Shown here: one piece after another, positions 1 through 8,726 of the stretch
Layout of the letters: each line of letters starts with the position of its first letter
Numbering within the stretch: the stretch's first letter is position 1
Source of the DNA: JACKHO01 sp041398745
GTDB lineage: Bacteria > Planctomycetota > Planctomycetia > Planctomycetales > Planctomycetaceae
Direction of reading: 5' to 3'
NCBI GenBank assembly: GCA_041398745.1
Contig: JAWKUB010000005.1
Span: forward strand, 310,001-374,000
Length of the DNA: 64,000 nt
Notes under the pieces: model-generated
What the model saw: the letters and a program-made list of their open reading frames with translations, nothing else
What the model was told of the DNA's origin: nothing
Databases searched by the model: none
Made by a program: the position numbers and the translations under genes

Positions 1-37
1 AGCATACCTGGAATGGACCTGGACTATTTGTTTCCAT
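1..37 (-). CDS. 5' end of a gene running off the window
   Basis: An ATG at 37 on the minus strand is preceded by a strong ribosome-binding site (AGGGGTGG, about 5 bases upstream) and opens a frame starting METNSPGPFQ that reaches the window edge. It lies 32 bp downstream of the AtpI-like gene on the same strand. If that neighbour is correctly identified, this could be the start of the F0 subunit a gene, but twelve residues are too few to tell. Confidence 0.35.
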   Translation of the reverse strand, partial: METNSPGPFQVC

Positions 38-69
38 ACGCCACCCCTGAGGATGGCCGGTAAGTTGGA

Positions 70-576
70 TTAGTTCTCGGGAGAATTGACTTCGTCTTGA
101 GGCTTGGTCGCTGTCGAATCAGGAACCGTTGAAGAAGAAGTTGATCCCCCTTCGTGCAGTTGCCTCGTCCCGAGCCACGTTTCATAGCCCAAGACAGCGA
201 GGTAAGCAACCGCTACGGGTAAGATAAAGAGTTCAGTTCTCAAACGAGGGAAGAGCAGGAGCAACGAACCGGCCAAAACGCACGTGCCAACCGTCCGAAT
301 GCCAGTCGTCGCCATGATGGATTCGTACGAAACCGTTCGACCGTGCATGGCAAACAGGGCACCGATTCCCACCACCAGCAGAATACTGTGGGAGACGGCA
401 ATTTCCAGCACCGGAGCGTTGCCGTAGTACCAATGGGCGGCGAGGAGGCACACGAATGCGCTGCCACAGACCGTCACGAAAAGACCGCCAATTCGATTCC
501 TCAAAACATTCACGGCGTTGCCTTGTCGATCGTGTCGGTTCCCGATGATTTCTGGGTGAATCACATCTGTTAGCAC
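70..576 (-). CDS. Four-helix membrane protein, possibly AtpI-like
   Basis: This 168-residue protein has four predicted membrane helices (about residues 29-52, 57-78, 88-108 and 113-133) and a hydrophilic, Ser/Thr-rich C-terminal tail. The helix pattern, the small size and the YETWLG motif after the last helix resemble ATP synthase I (AtpI) proteins that precede F0 genes, which help assemble the c-ring. The start is a GTG; there is no good ATG before the second helix. A further gene begins 32 bp downstream on the same strand, so it is probably first or early in an operon. The AtpI assignment is an inference from shape; a generic inner-membrane protein is the alternative. Confidence 0.6.
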   Translation of the reverse strand: MLTDVIHPEIIGNRHDRQGNAVNVLRNRIGGLFVTVCGSAFVCLLAAHWYYGNAPVLEIAVSHSILLVVGIGALFAMHGRTVSYESIMATTGIRTVGTCVLAGSLLLLFPRLRTELFILPVAVAYLAVLGYETWLGTRQLHEGGSTSSSTVPDSTATKPQDEVNSPEN

Positions 577-603
577 CAGAGGAAGCGAGTCTAGTCCGCG
601 AGT

Positions 604-625
604 TCACAGGCGTCAAAGCCTGTGA
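604..625. repeat. Perfect 8-bp hairpin between divergent genes
   Basis: TCACAGGC (604-611) and GCCTGTGA (618-625) flank a six-base loop, GTCAAA. It sits between the minus-strand gene that begins at 576 and the plus-strand gene that begins near 857. No T-tract follows on either strand, so it is not a standard terminator; an operator or a remnant of a dispersed palindrome fits better. Confidence 0.4.
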
Positions 626-856
626 CTGCGGCCTGCCTGCCGATGTCGCAGTGCCGCGTCATCGCATGAATTCCACTAAAAACGGCATCTGCTGGCAGTT
701 CTTGTTGAATGCCAAGTTCCGCTTCCGTTTGCAGAATGGACTTCAGGTTTGGTAGAAAATGGAAACCTCAGTATCGAGGTTGTGTTCCCTTCCACCGCAA
801 AGAAGCACTCATTCCTATCAATGGGAATTCGATTGCTTGAAAGTAGCAGGCGGCTT

Positions 857-1810
857 ATGGCTGAGCACGCAGGACGCTCGAAGAGTGAACTGGAACGCTT
901 AACTCGCGACGAGTTGCGGGAGTTGGCTCGCGGTGCGGGCATGGCAGGCTTTGGCTCAATGCGGAAGTCAGAACTTCTCAGCGCCTTGTTGGCGACGAAT
1001 TCGGAACCTGAGCCTGAATCCCAACCGCTGCAAAGTGAAGCGACGACGGCAGCCAACGGGTCCATTTCGTCAGCCGCCCTGTTCGGAAGTTCATCGACAA
1101 AGGTCGCTTTGAAGAACCATCGGCTTGCAACCAGCGACGCAGCTGTAACTGATTCTCTTGACCTCACAGGACTCGACAACCACTGGCTACAGGCAGAATG
1201 GAGCATTTCGCCTCGCACGCTCGAACGCGTGGTTGCCTCCATGGGAGTCGACTGGCACTTGGCGAAACCAACGCTCCGACTCTACCAGTTGACCTGCGAT
1301 GAGGCGGGACCGAAGTCAAAATCCCTGTCGGCAGACATTTCGTTGCCTGTTGACGCGCGGCAGTGGTTCATCGCGGCCCCCATTCCCGGCGGCGTATGGC
1401 AGGTCGCCTTGGGATATTTGTCACGCGAAGGGAAGTTCTTCACTCTTGTGCAGTCACTTCCAGAGGAATTGCCGACCGCCATCCGACAGAATAACCGGGC
1501 ACCAGCTGAGGAGACCCTGAGTTCGAGACTGCGAGACAACTCGGACGTGCCGAGGCAAATTCAAGTCGAACTTGAAGTTGTCCTCACCATTAAGGGAGTC
1601 GCAACTACAGGATCCTCGGTAACCATTGATGATGACGAAGTTCCCGTCGAGCAAGACGGTACATTCCGCCTGGAAATCCCACTCGAAAATGGACGGGCGG
1701 CCTATCCCATTGAGGTTCGCAACGCCGGTGGGCGACAACGTGTGCTTATGGCCATTGAGCGGAACACACGGTTCCTCGAAACGGAACAACGCGTGCCAGA
1801 CGAGGATTAG
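857..1810 (+). CDS. Rho_N / DUF4912 domain protein
   Basis: The 317-residue protein starts with a SAP-like Rho N-terminal motif (about residues 6-42, SKSELERLTRDELRELAR), a small helical module associated with nucleic-acid binding. After a Ser/Glu-rich linker comes a DUF4912-like region (about residues 100-210) containing WYLA/WFIA-type strands and GVWQVALGYLSREGKF. The C-terminal third is a beta-rich segment of unknown type. DUF4912 proteins often pair with Rho_N modules, and their role is not established. The frame is open back to a TTG at 749 and an ATG at 821, but the ATG at 857 begins right before the conserved domain. No obvious partner genes adjoin it. Confidence 0.75.
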   Translation: MAEHAGRSKSELERLTRDELRELARGAGMAGFGSMRKSELLSALLATNSEPEPESQPLQSEATTAANGSISSAALFGSSSTKVALKNHRLATSDAAVTDSLDLTGLDNHWLQAEWSISPRTLERVVASMGVDWHLAKPTLRLYQLTCDEAGPKSKSLSADISLPVDARQWFIAAPIPGGVWQVALGYLSREGKFFTLVQSLPEELPTAIRQNNRAPAEETLSSRLRDNSDVPRQIQVELEVVLTIKGVATTGSSVTIDDDEVPVEQDGTFRLEIPLENGRAAYPIEVRNAGGRQRVLMAIERNTRFLETEQRVPDED

Positions 1811-1835
1811 CTTGGCAGCAGAGGGGCACGACGAG

Positions 1836-3512
1836 CTAGTTCCCACTGGGGGGCAATGCCGACTCACCGCTCACGTCGGGATTTGACTCTTCTTCACCCG
1901 CAGGCTGAGCAGGGGCGGGCTTGTCGAGTTTCATTTCAATGGCGTACGGCACCCAGACGACTGAGGCAACCGTCACGACAATTACGCCGAGCAGGTTCAG
2001 CACGAACCCGGTTCGAGCCATTTCCCGCATGGTGACGTGACCCGTTCCAAAAACAATGGCATTCGGCGGCGTGCCGATGGGAAGCATGAAGGCACAGCTG
2101 CAGGAAATTGTGGCCGGTAGCAGCACCATGAGCGGCGGAATGTTCAGTTCGTGAGCCACTCCCGCCAAGACGGGAAGGAGCATGTTGAGCGTCGCCACGT
2201 TGGTGGTGAACTCGGTGAGGAATGTCACAAAAATGCAAACCAGCACCGCCAGTACAATGGTACTCCGTCCCTCCAGTGCCCAGGCGAGTCCGCTTCCCAT
2301 CCAGCCTGACAGTCCGGTGGCATCGAAGGCATTTGCCATCGAGAAGCCAGCTCCAATGAGCAGCAGCATACCCCAGGGGATGTGGCGCTGTGCATCATCC
2401 CAGGTGACCAATTGACGTATCGGCTTTCCGGCTTCCTGCTGGTCGTGCGGAATGAGAAACAACAGCAACCCCATGCAAATTGCAATCGATCCGTCATCTG
2501 CAAACGCAGGAAGATAAGTCCAGTCATAGCCAAGTGACTTCCCTAGTGCACTGAGCCCGTTCGTCCAACCGGGCAGGAGCGTCCATTCACCAAACGTCAG
2601 TGGCACTCGAGTCATCCAGAGTACTGCCGTGGAGACAAACAGCACAGCGACGAGCATTTCACTGCGTCGCATACGGCCGAGGGCCCGGAGTCGATTCCCA
2701 AAGAAATCGCCTTCCCCGCCGACTACCGCTGCCTTACCAGGCAGCGACCAGGTGAGCGAAACTCCGACAAGCAGGAGCAGCACAAGACTGACGGGGGCGA
2801 ACGCTACCATCCAGGAGGCCGCAGAAATGTTCGCCGCCCCTGCTTTGACGAAGTGATCTTCCCAAAACCCGCGAAAGGCAACGTTGGTCGGAGTACCAAC
2901 CAGAGTCGCAAAGCCGCCAACGCTCGCACCATACGAGATGCCAAGCAACGTCGGCGCGGTCAATTGGTTCATAATGCCGCCGGACTCACCCTCTGAATCC
3001 ACTTCTCCCAAAGTTTTCAGCAATGCGAGTGCAATGGGGACCATCAGCATGGTCGAGGCCGTGTTGCTGATCCACATCGACAAAAATGCCGTGGTCAGCA
3101 TGAAGCCGAAGACAATCGCTCTCGGGCCAGTACCGACACCACGCACAAGCTGAAGTGCGAGGCGACGATGCAGTCCCGACTGTTCCAGTCCCAGCGCAAT
3201 AAGAAAGCCGCCGAGGAACAGGAAGACGTTCTTGTTGGCATAAGGTGCACAAGCGTCGCCTGCATTCACAATTCCCAGCAGCGGGTACAGGCAAATGGGC
3301 AGCAGGCTGGTCACGGCGACCGGGAGGAATTGCCCAAACCACAGGATGGCCATGACGATGGTCATCGCTAGCAGGCGTTGTCCTTCGACGGTCAATCCTG
3401 CAGGCGTGGGCAGCGAACAGAGAACAATTCCCGCAATCAGCGCAGCGAGTATGCCCCAGAACGACACTGCTCGGGAATTTTCATCTGACGGAGTGGAGCC
3501 ACCTTTTCCCAA
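1836..3512 (-). CDS. DASS/SLC13-family anion:sodium symporter
   Basis: This 558-residue polytopic protein belongs to the divalent anion:sodium symporter family, which imports di- and tricarboxylates or sulfate. Two pseudo-symmetric halves each carry the family's SNT-type signature: SNTASTMLMVP in the first half, and TTNVATLNMLLPV followed by LPIGTPPNAIVFG in the second. About a dozen membrane helices are visible, with a short soluble tail (KPAPAQPAGEEE). The start is TTG, with GGGGACGAGAG upstream; no earlier ATG exists. It lies directly downstream of the GntP-type permease on the same strand (about 60 bp gap), suggesting joint uptake of organic acids. The substrate cannot be read from sequence alone. 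Confidence 0.9.
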   Translation of the reverse strand: MGKGGSTPSDENSRAVSFWGILAALIAGIVLCSLPTPAGLTVEGQRLLAMTIVMAILWFGQFLPVAVTSLLPICLYPLLGIVNAGDACAPYANKNVFLFLGGFLIALGLEQSGLHRRLALQLVRGVGTGPRAIVFGFMLTTAFLSMWISNTASTMLMVPIALALLKTLGEVDSEGESGGIMNQLTAPTLLGISYGASVGGFATLVGTPTNVAFRGFWEDHFVKAGAANISAASWMVAFAPVSLVLLLLVGVSLTWSLPGKAAVVGGEGDFFGNRLRALGRMRRSEMLVAVLFVSTAVLWMTRVPLTFGEWTLLPGWTNGLSALGKSLGYDWTYLPAFADDGSIAICMGLLLFLIPHDQQEAGKPIRQLVTWDDAQRHIPWGMLLLIGAGFSMANAFDATGLSGWMGSGLAWALEGRSTIVLAVLVCIFVTFLTEFTTNVATLNMLLPVLAGVAHELNIPPLMVLLPATISCSCAFMLPIGTPPNAIVFGTGHVTMREMARTGFVLNLLGVIVVTVASVVWVPYAIEMKLDKPAPAQPAGEEESNPDVSGESALPPSGN

Positions 3513-3573
3513 CTCTCGTCCCCTGTTTCAGTACTTCGTAATGAACTCTCTCCCACCTTGTTATCCGCGAAGG

Positions 3574-5418
3574 CTAAACGAGCGGAAGTACAAACGAGAG
3601 TATGACCGTGCTGACGAAGCTGACAATACTCAACACAGCGAGCATGGGGGTCCAGGACTTCAGACTTTCGGCCTCGGTCAGCCGACCCATTTTGGCAAAG
3701 ATCCAGAAGCCGCTGTCGTTCATCCAGCTGCCCATCAGTGAGCCAGCACCAATGGCCGTCGCAATGTACACAGGATGGAAACCGAGGTTGACGGGAATCA
3801 TGGAAGCGAGCATACCGGAGACCACAATCATCGCTGTAGTGCTGGAGCCTTGAGCGACTTTCATCAGCGCTGCCACGCCGTAGGCCAGGAGCAGTAACAC
3901 CATTCCAGCCTGTCCAGTACCACCGCTGGACTCAAAGTACTTCTGAATGGTGTCACCAATTCCGGCGACTTTCAGCATGGCTCCAAAGGCACCGCCGGCT
4001 GCGGTAATGAGAATGATAGTACCACCACTCATGAGCGACGCTTCGACAGTGGCAGTAAGTTGATCGAGAGTGGGGGATTTTTGTCGGTAGAACAGATACA
4101 TCGCGAGAATGGTCGAAAGAAGTAGTGCGAAGTTGGCGTTGCCGAACAGGGCTGACCAGTCGGCTGCCTTGCGGGCCGAAGTGTTCCATTCATGCAGTTT
4201 GAACACGCCGGGGAACGCGACTTCCAGCAACGTGCGGTTCGCTCGCTCCAGTTCGTGCGGCTGCATTTTCTTCATGTCATCCTGTAGCCGTGCGTCCAAA
4301 TCGAGCTGACGCTGCAACTGAGCCGTTGCCACAGAGTTGGGGTCGGTGTCTTTGGCCTGCTTGAGATTCCCCTCGATTTTCCAGCGTTTTTCCACGACGC
4401 CGTCAAATGCCACGTTGTCGTATAACAGGTGGGATTTCGAAACCATGACGACGTTGAGTGCGTCAACGACGCTTTGTTTTTCGGCATCACCCCATTCGCC
4501 GGTGGGAATATTGAACTCTGTGGCCTGCAGCGTTTCTACAACCCGAGTTGCGGCGGGCGATTTTGGATCTGTCAGATTTGACCGCAACGTGTCCCAGTCG
4601 GTGACATCGGAGACGGCGAGGCGAGGAGCATGTTCGCTGTTGGCAATGGTTGTGAGTGCGGTGTTGGCAGAAATCATGAGTACCGGCAACACGACAGGCA
4701 TCAACGAGAGCCATAGCGGTGGAAGCCCTTTGTCCTTCTTGGCGAGTTCGGCTGCGGCTTCCGGACTGGTCGCGCTGGCGTCGGCGGGGGCCGGCGTGTC
4801 CCGAAAAGGAATGTCCAGTTTGAGGTCGAGCCAACGGGCCATCATGAGTCCCGCAATGGCAGCCGGTATGGCAATCAGGCCGCCAATGAGAATCATGACG
4901 CCGACATCAATTCCCAGCGTCGAGGCCATGACCAGTGGTCCGGGCGTGGGGGGGACCAGTGTGTGCGTAATGGCTCCCCCAGCGGAAATGGCCAGGATGT
5001 ACAGCAGGTAGTTCTTGTTCGTTTTGCGGTACAGAGACCGCGCGAGGGGAACCAGCAGGTAGAACACAGTGTCGAAAAATACGGGGACGGCAAGCACGTA
5101 GCCACTTCCCATAAGCGCCCAGGAGGCGCGGCGTTCTCCCAGCACCTTGAGGAAGGCCTGCACAATGCGGTCAGCAGCGCCGCTGGCCATCATGCATTCC
5201 CCAATAATTGCTGCGAGGGCAATCACAATACCAATGTTTCCCGCCGCCTTACCGAATTCGGTGGCAACGCGGGCAATTTGTTCGTTGGGGGCACCGGGCG
5301 CCAGCAGGCTGACAACGATGGCGGAAATGGTGAGTGCCAGAAAGGCATTCACTCGCAGAATGAGAATAAGCCCCAGAATACTTGCGATACCAATTGCCAG
5401 AATGAGAAGTGGATGCAT
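3574..5418 (-). CDS. GntP-family permease with a large hydrophilic insert
   Basis: The 614-residue protein is a gluconate:H+ symporter (GntP) family permease: HTLVPPTPGPL and the C-terminal GSLMGSWMNDSGFW are typical family motifs. GntP members are usually about 440-450 residues. Here an extra block of roughly 165 hydrophilic residues (about positions 270-435) interrupts the membrane region between two helices. Start: the ATG at 5418 begins directly before the first helix (MHPLLILAIG); the frame runs 24 residues further upstream but adds only a charged stretch. The gene precedes the DASS transporter and follows the histidine-rich lipoprotein gene. Gluconate, other sugar acids or hydroxy acids are possible substrates. 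Confidence 0.9.
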   Translation of the reverse strand: MHPLLILAIGIASILGLILILRVNAFLALTISAIVVSLLAPGAPNEQIARVATEFGKAAGNIGIVIALAAIIGECMMASGAADRIVQAFLKVLGERRASWALMGSGYVLAVPVFFDTVFYLLVPLARSLYRKTNKNYLLYILAISAGGAITHTLVPPTPGPLVMASTLGIDVGVMILIGGLIAIPAAIAGLMMARWLDLKLDIPFRDTPAPADASATSPEAAAELAKKDKGLPPLWLSLMPVVLPVLMISANTALTTIANSEHAPRLAVSDVTDWDTLRSNLTDPKSPAATRVVETLQATEFNIPTGEWGDAEKQSVVDALNVVMVSKSHLLYDNVAFDGVVEKRWKIEGNLKQAKDTDPNSVATAQLQRQLDLDARLQDDMKKMQPHELERANRTLLEVAFPGVFKLHEWNTSARKAADWSALFGNANFALLLSTILAMYLFYRQKSPTLDQLTATVEASLMSGGTIILITAAGGAFGAMLKVAGIGDTIQKYFESSGGTGQAGMVLLLLAYGVAALMKVAQGSSTTAMIVVSGMLASMIPVNLGFHPVYIATAIGAGSLMGSWMNDSGFWIFAKMGRLTEAESLKSWTPMLAVLSIVSFVSTVILSFVLPLV

Positions 5419-5520
5419 AGCGGGCTGGGACTTTCTGAAAATGAAGGTGGGACGCCCTCTATGAAAACGTCCCACCTCGTCGATTGTCAAACGTAATGGC
5501 TGGATTGAGGTTTCAATCGA

Positions 5521-6042
5521 TTAGTGATTGTGGCCTTCGTGGTCGTGACCTTCGTGATCATGGCCAATTTCGGCAATGTCCTCGACGCCTTCTCCTGTGA
5601 CCACAAGCAGCTCTCCTTCGATCCCTTCGATGTCAGCAATCGACGCCGGAATGGCATCGGCGGTTGTCACGAAGCGGGAGCTTGATCCGTCTGCTTCACC
5701 TTCCAGTGGCGAAGCCGTCAATTCGATGAGCTGCTCTTCATCACCGACGTGAAGATGCAATTGCACTTTGGCATCTGAAATTGGGCTCGCTGTTTCTGCG
5801 TCCTCGGACAGCAGGTACACAGTAACGACACGATCTTCACCCATGGCAATTTCGCCATGACCGAAATCAAATTCGACAATGTGACCGCCATGGGGGCCGT
5901 GTGCATGCTCATGGGCGTCGACGTTTTCGACGTTGTCGTCTTCGGTCAGTTCGGAGTAGCCATCATCAGCGGGCGGGCAGCCCATCATGAAGGCGCAGCA
6001 CACGGTCGACAGCAGGGTCAGTTTCCATTCCATTTTCATCAT
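5521..6042 (-). CDS. Histidine-rich lipoprotein
   Basis: This 173-residue protein begins with a lipoprotein signal (MEWKLTLLSTVCCAFMMGC, cysteine about residue 22), so it is predicted to be lipid-anchored outside the inner membrane. Two histidine-rich patches, HEHAHGPHGGH near residue 45 and HDHEGHDHEGHNH at the C-terminus, bracket an acidic beta-rich middle (VVTVYLLSEDAET, VQLHLHVGDEEQLIEL). The patches suggest binding of zinc, copper or nickel; that is inference. Similar small lipoproteins occur in planctomycetes with no known role. It sits about 100 bp upstream of the GntP gene on the same strand. A chaperone or metal-buffer role is possible. Confidence 0.8.
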   Translation of the reverse strand: MMKMEWKLTLLSTVCCAFMMGCPPADDGYSELTEDDNVENVDAHEHAHGPHGGHIVEFDFGHGEIAMGEDRVVTVYLLSEDAETASPISDAKVQLHLHVGDEEQLIELTASPLEGEADGSSSRFVTTADAIPASIADIEGIEGELLVVTGEGVEDIAEIGHDHEGHDHEGHNH

Positions 6043-6111
6043 TTCTCTCCATGTTGAATTGCCGGCGAAAATCTCCGGCGAAGTTTCACATTCAACAGCA
6101 GTACACGTGCA

Positions 6112-6894
6112 CTACTGTTTTCCTTCCTCTCGTTTTGACCACCACGGCAGCGAGATTCCACCGTCCATCAAGACGGTGCTGCCGGTCATGTAGTCGCAGT
6201 CATTACTCATCATAAACACGGCCAGCCGGCCAATTTCATCAGGTCGCCCCATGCGTCCCCAGGGGATGTTGGCCGCTCCTTGGTTCAGTTGTTCTTCCGA
6301 GAAGAACTTCCGTTCACCGGGTGTGTCGATCCAGCCGGGATGAATTGTGTTCACCCGAATGCGATGTTTCGCCAATTCAATCGCTGCGGTTCGAGCCATA
6401 TGATCGACCGCTGCCTTGGCCATGTTGTAGGCCATCGCCGTCGGAATGGGGATGACCCCGTGTGGTGAACTGACGACCACAATGGAACCGCCACCACCTT
6501 GCTTAATCATTTGCTGGGCCGAAGCTCGCACGCCGTAAAACGCGCCCCACATCGAGACATCGATGGTTCTGCGAAAACCGTCCATATCGGCGTCGACCAT
6601 CGATTCCCGGTCGCTGTAGGCAGCGTTCGAGACGAAACCGTCGAGGCGTCCAAAGCCTTCTGCCGTCTTCCGCACGAGTTCTTCGACCGCCCCCTGCTCC
6701 GAAACATCGGCCTGCAGGACGAGAGCCTCCCGTCCCAATGAACGAATCTCTTCCGCAACTTCTTCTGCTTCATCGGGATGCGACCGATAGTTGATCGCCA
6801 CGTTGGCTCCGGCGCGAGCCAGTTCCACGGCCACTCCCCGACCAATTCCCCGTGAGGATCCGGTCACCAGAATGTTCTTATCAGTAACCTGCAT
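6112..6894 (-). CDS. SDR-family NAD(P)-dependent oxidoreductase
   Basis: A classical short-chain dehydrogenase/reductase of 260 residues. Visible motifs are the dinucleotide-binding TGSSRGIG near residue 9, the SNAA motif in place of NNAG, the catalytic serine region VVVSSPHG, and the YNMAK catalytic Tyr/Lys pair. The C-terminal part, GRMGRPDEIGRLAVF and MTGSTVLMDGG, is typical of 3-ketoacyl-ACP-reductase-like and sugar dehydrogenases. The ATG at 6894 has AGAGAACC upstream and starts just before the Rossmann strand; an ATG 11 codons earlier is possible. Its substrate is unclear. Position near two sugar-acid transporters suggests a sugar or polyol dehydrogenase, but this is only context. Confidence 0.9.
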   Translation of the reverse strand: MQVTDKNILVTGSSRGIGRGVAVELARAGANVAINYRSHPDEAEEVAEEIRSLGREALVLQADVSEQGAVEELVRKTAEGFGRLDGFVSNAAYSDRESMVDADMDGFRRTIDVSMWGAFYGVRASAQQMIKQGGGGSIVVVSSPHGVIPIPTAMAYNMAKAAVDHMARTAAIELAKHRIRVNTIHPGWIDTPGERKFFSEEQLNQGAANIPWGRMGRPDEIGRLAVFMMSNDCDYMTGSTVLMDGGISLPWWSKREEGKQ

Positions 6895-7117
6895 CAAATG
6901 GTTCTCTGTCTGTTGTCTCGACTTCACTGTCCTTGTGGGCGGCGTCAGGATAACAGAACAGAGAGCGATGTCACCTCTCCATGCGTCATTTCGACCTGAG
7001 TCAATTCAGTCACACGTTTGACATCTTGCTTGGAATCGGGGATTGTCTCATTTGAGCAAGACGTTTCAATAACTATGCGATGACCGTTTGAATTCACTGA
7101 GAATCGGAGAGCCTCTC

Positions 7118-8038
7118 ATGCCTGCTTTTTCCTCACGTCGTTTCTTTCTGAAGAGTGCCCTGGCGGCCGGGTGTGCTCTGGCTGTTCCACCGCTGTTTGC
7201 AGCCGAAGAAGCCCCCATCTTCCGTATCTCGCTGGCACAATGGTCATTGCACCGCGAATTGAAGGGCGGAAAGCTCGATAACCTCGACTTCGCGAAGGTG
7301 GCGAAAGAGGAGTTTGGAATTGACGCGATCGAATACGTCAACCAGTTCTTCAAAGACAAAGGGAAGGACGAAGCCTACCTCGGTCAAATGAAGCAGCGGG
7401 CCGCCGACCTTGGTGTGAAATCGGTCCTGATTATGGTCGATGGCGAAGGCGCCCTGGGTGATGCCGACACCAAGAAGCGTGCTCAAACGGTCGACAACCA
7501 CAAGAAATGGGTCGAAGCCGCTGCCTTCCTGGGTTGCCATGCTGTGCGCGTTAACGCGCAAAGCAGTGGTTCGTTCGACGAACAAATCGAACGCGCCGCC
7601 GATGGACTGCGTCAGCTCACCGAATTCGCCGAAGGCCACAACCTCAGTGTCATTGTGGAAAACCATGGTGGACTCTCTTCCAACGGCACATGGCTCTCGT
7701 CCGTCATGAAGAAGGTGGACCATCCTCACTGCGGCACCCTGCCGGACTTCGGCAACTTCCGCATTCAGGGAGACGAATGGTACGACCGCTACAAAGGCGT
7801 CGAAGAACTCATGCCATTCGCTCACGCCGTCAGCGCCAAGTCGCACGACTTCGACGACAACGGCAACGAAACCCGCACCGACTACACCCGCATGATGAAA
7901 ATCGTCCTCGACGCCGGCTACCGCGGGTACGTGGGAATCGAATACGAAGGCTCACAAATTCCAGAACGCGAAGGCATTCAGAAGACCAAGGCTCTGCTGG
8001 AACGTGTTCGTACGGAACTGACACCTGCTTACAGCTAA
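7118..8038 (+). CDS. Exported TIM-barrel sugar-phosphate isomerase/epimerase-like protein
   Basis: The 306-residue product starts with a twin-arginine-type signal (SRRFFLKSALAAG, cleavage near FAAEEA), followed by a xylose-isomerase-like TIM barrel (AP endonuclease 2 family). Strand-end residues typical of metal binding are visible: IVENHGG, the GTLPDFGNF segment, the SAKSHDFDDNG segment and YVGIEYEG. Such proteins isomerise or epimerise sugars, and planctomycetes encode many exported versions of unknown substrate. The ATG at 7118 has GGAGA 7 bases upstream, better than the ATG at 7088. It is a single-gene unit with a hairpin just past the stop. Related names include hydroxypyruvate isomerase-like and inosose dehydratase-like. 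Confidence 0.88.
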   Translation: MPAFSSRRFFLKSALAAGCALAVPPLFAAEEAPIFRISLAQWSLHRELKGGKLDNLDFAKVAKEEFGIDAIEYVNQFFKDKGKDEAYLGQMKQRAADLGVKSVLIMVDGEGALGDADTKKRAQTVDNHKKWVEAAAFLGCHAVRVNAQSSGSFDEQIERAADGLRQLTEFAEGHNLSVIVENHGGLSSNGTWLSSVMKKVDHPHCGTLPDFGNFRIQGDEWYDRYKGVEELMPFAHAVSAKSHDFDDNGNETRTDYTRMMKIVLDAGYRGYVGIEYEGSQIPEREGIQKTKALLERVRTELTPAYS

Positions 8039-8055
8039 GTCAGATCAAGAGCCGA

Positions 8056-8081
8056 CCGGGATCACCGAAGGGTGGTCCCGG
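8056..8081 (+). terminator. Hairpin downstream of the TIM-barrel gene
   Basis: CCGGGATCACC (8056-8066) and GGTGGTCCCGG (8071-8081) form an 11-bp stem (one G-T pair) with loop GAAG, 18 bp past the stop. There is no T-tract, so it would be a weak or Rho-type terminator, or a 3' stabilising stem. Confidence 0.45.
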
Positions 8082-8173
8082 CCATCTGCCTGAGTTCCAC
8101 ACGCGAAGTTTTTGCTTCGTCAGGTGATATCGACTGTGATCAACGTCGTGAACGTCGGTCCCGGAGATAACTT

Positions 8174-8572
8174 ATGAGTGAAATGGCCTCGCTGGCAAAA
8201 TCGAAAGCGGAAGCGCTAACGATTGTCGTAACGTCGGATAGTCGGTGGCATCTCGAAGATGAGCTGATGTGCCAAGTCTTCGGCTTCACGATGTATGGCT
8301 ACGTATTCGGGGTCGGTCGAATTGTTTGCTTCATGGATGTTGAGGACATTCAGCAATTGGCGATCGACCAATTGGCAGGGCTAGGTATCGGGCAAAAGTA
8401 TGCTGAAGGCATGATACAGGGAGCTCACAATGAATTCATGCGAGAAGGAAACTCCTCCCTACATTGTCAGCTTGTTGGAATCGGGCACTCCCACTTTGGA
8501 TCGGAAGACCTCAGCGAACTTGTGGAATCTGTATTCCAGAACACTGCCCAGATCAGAAAAATGACGGGTTAG
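8174..8572 (+). CDS. Hypothetical protein
   Basis: I do not recognise this 132-residue protein. It has a good ribosome-binding site (GGAGA, 7 bases before the ATG), which supports it being real. The N-terminal half is mixed alpha/beta (LTIVVTSDSRWHLEDEL, VFGFTMYGYVFGVGRIVCFMDV); the rest is helical and acidic, with no membrane segment and no signal peptide. It is probably cytoplasmic. It stands alone between the TIM-barrel gene and the convergent osmoprotectant transporter. Confidence 0.6.
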   Translation: MSEMASLAKSKAEALTIVVTSDSRWHLEDELMCQVFGFTMYGYVFGVGRIVCFMDVEDIQQLAIDQLAGLGIGQKYAEGMIQGAHNEFMREGNSSLHCQLVGIGHSHFGSEDLSELVESVFQNTAQIRKMTG

Positions 8573-8726
8573 ACCTTGGCGAAGGGAATCTAGAGAATGC
8601 TTTGGGGGAGCCTGTAGCTCTGGTAGTTGCGAATTCCAGTCCCGTCTACGTCGGTTCATTCCTCTCATAAAGCATTGCTTTCCGGGACGATTGAATAGAA
8701 ACCTGCCAAATAGATGTCTCTCTAAG

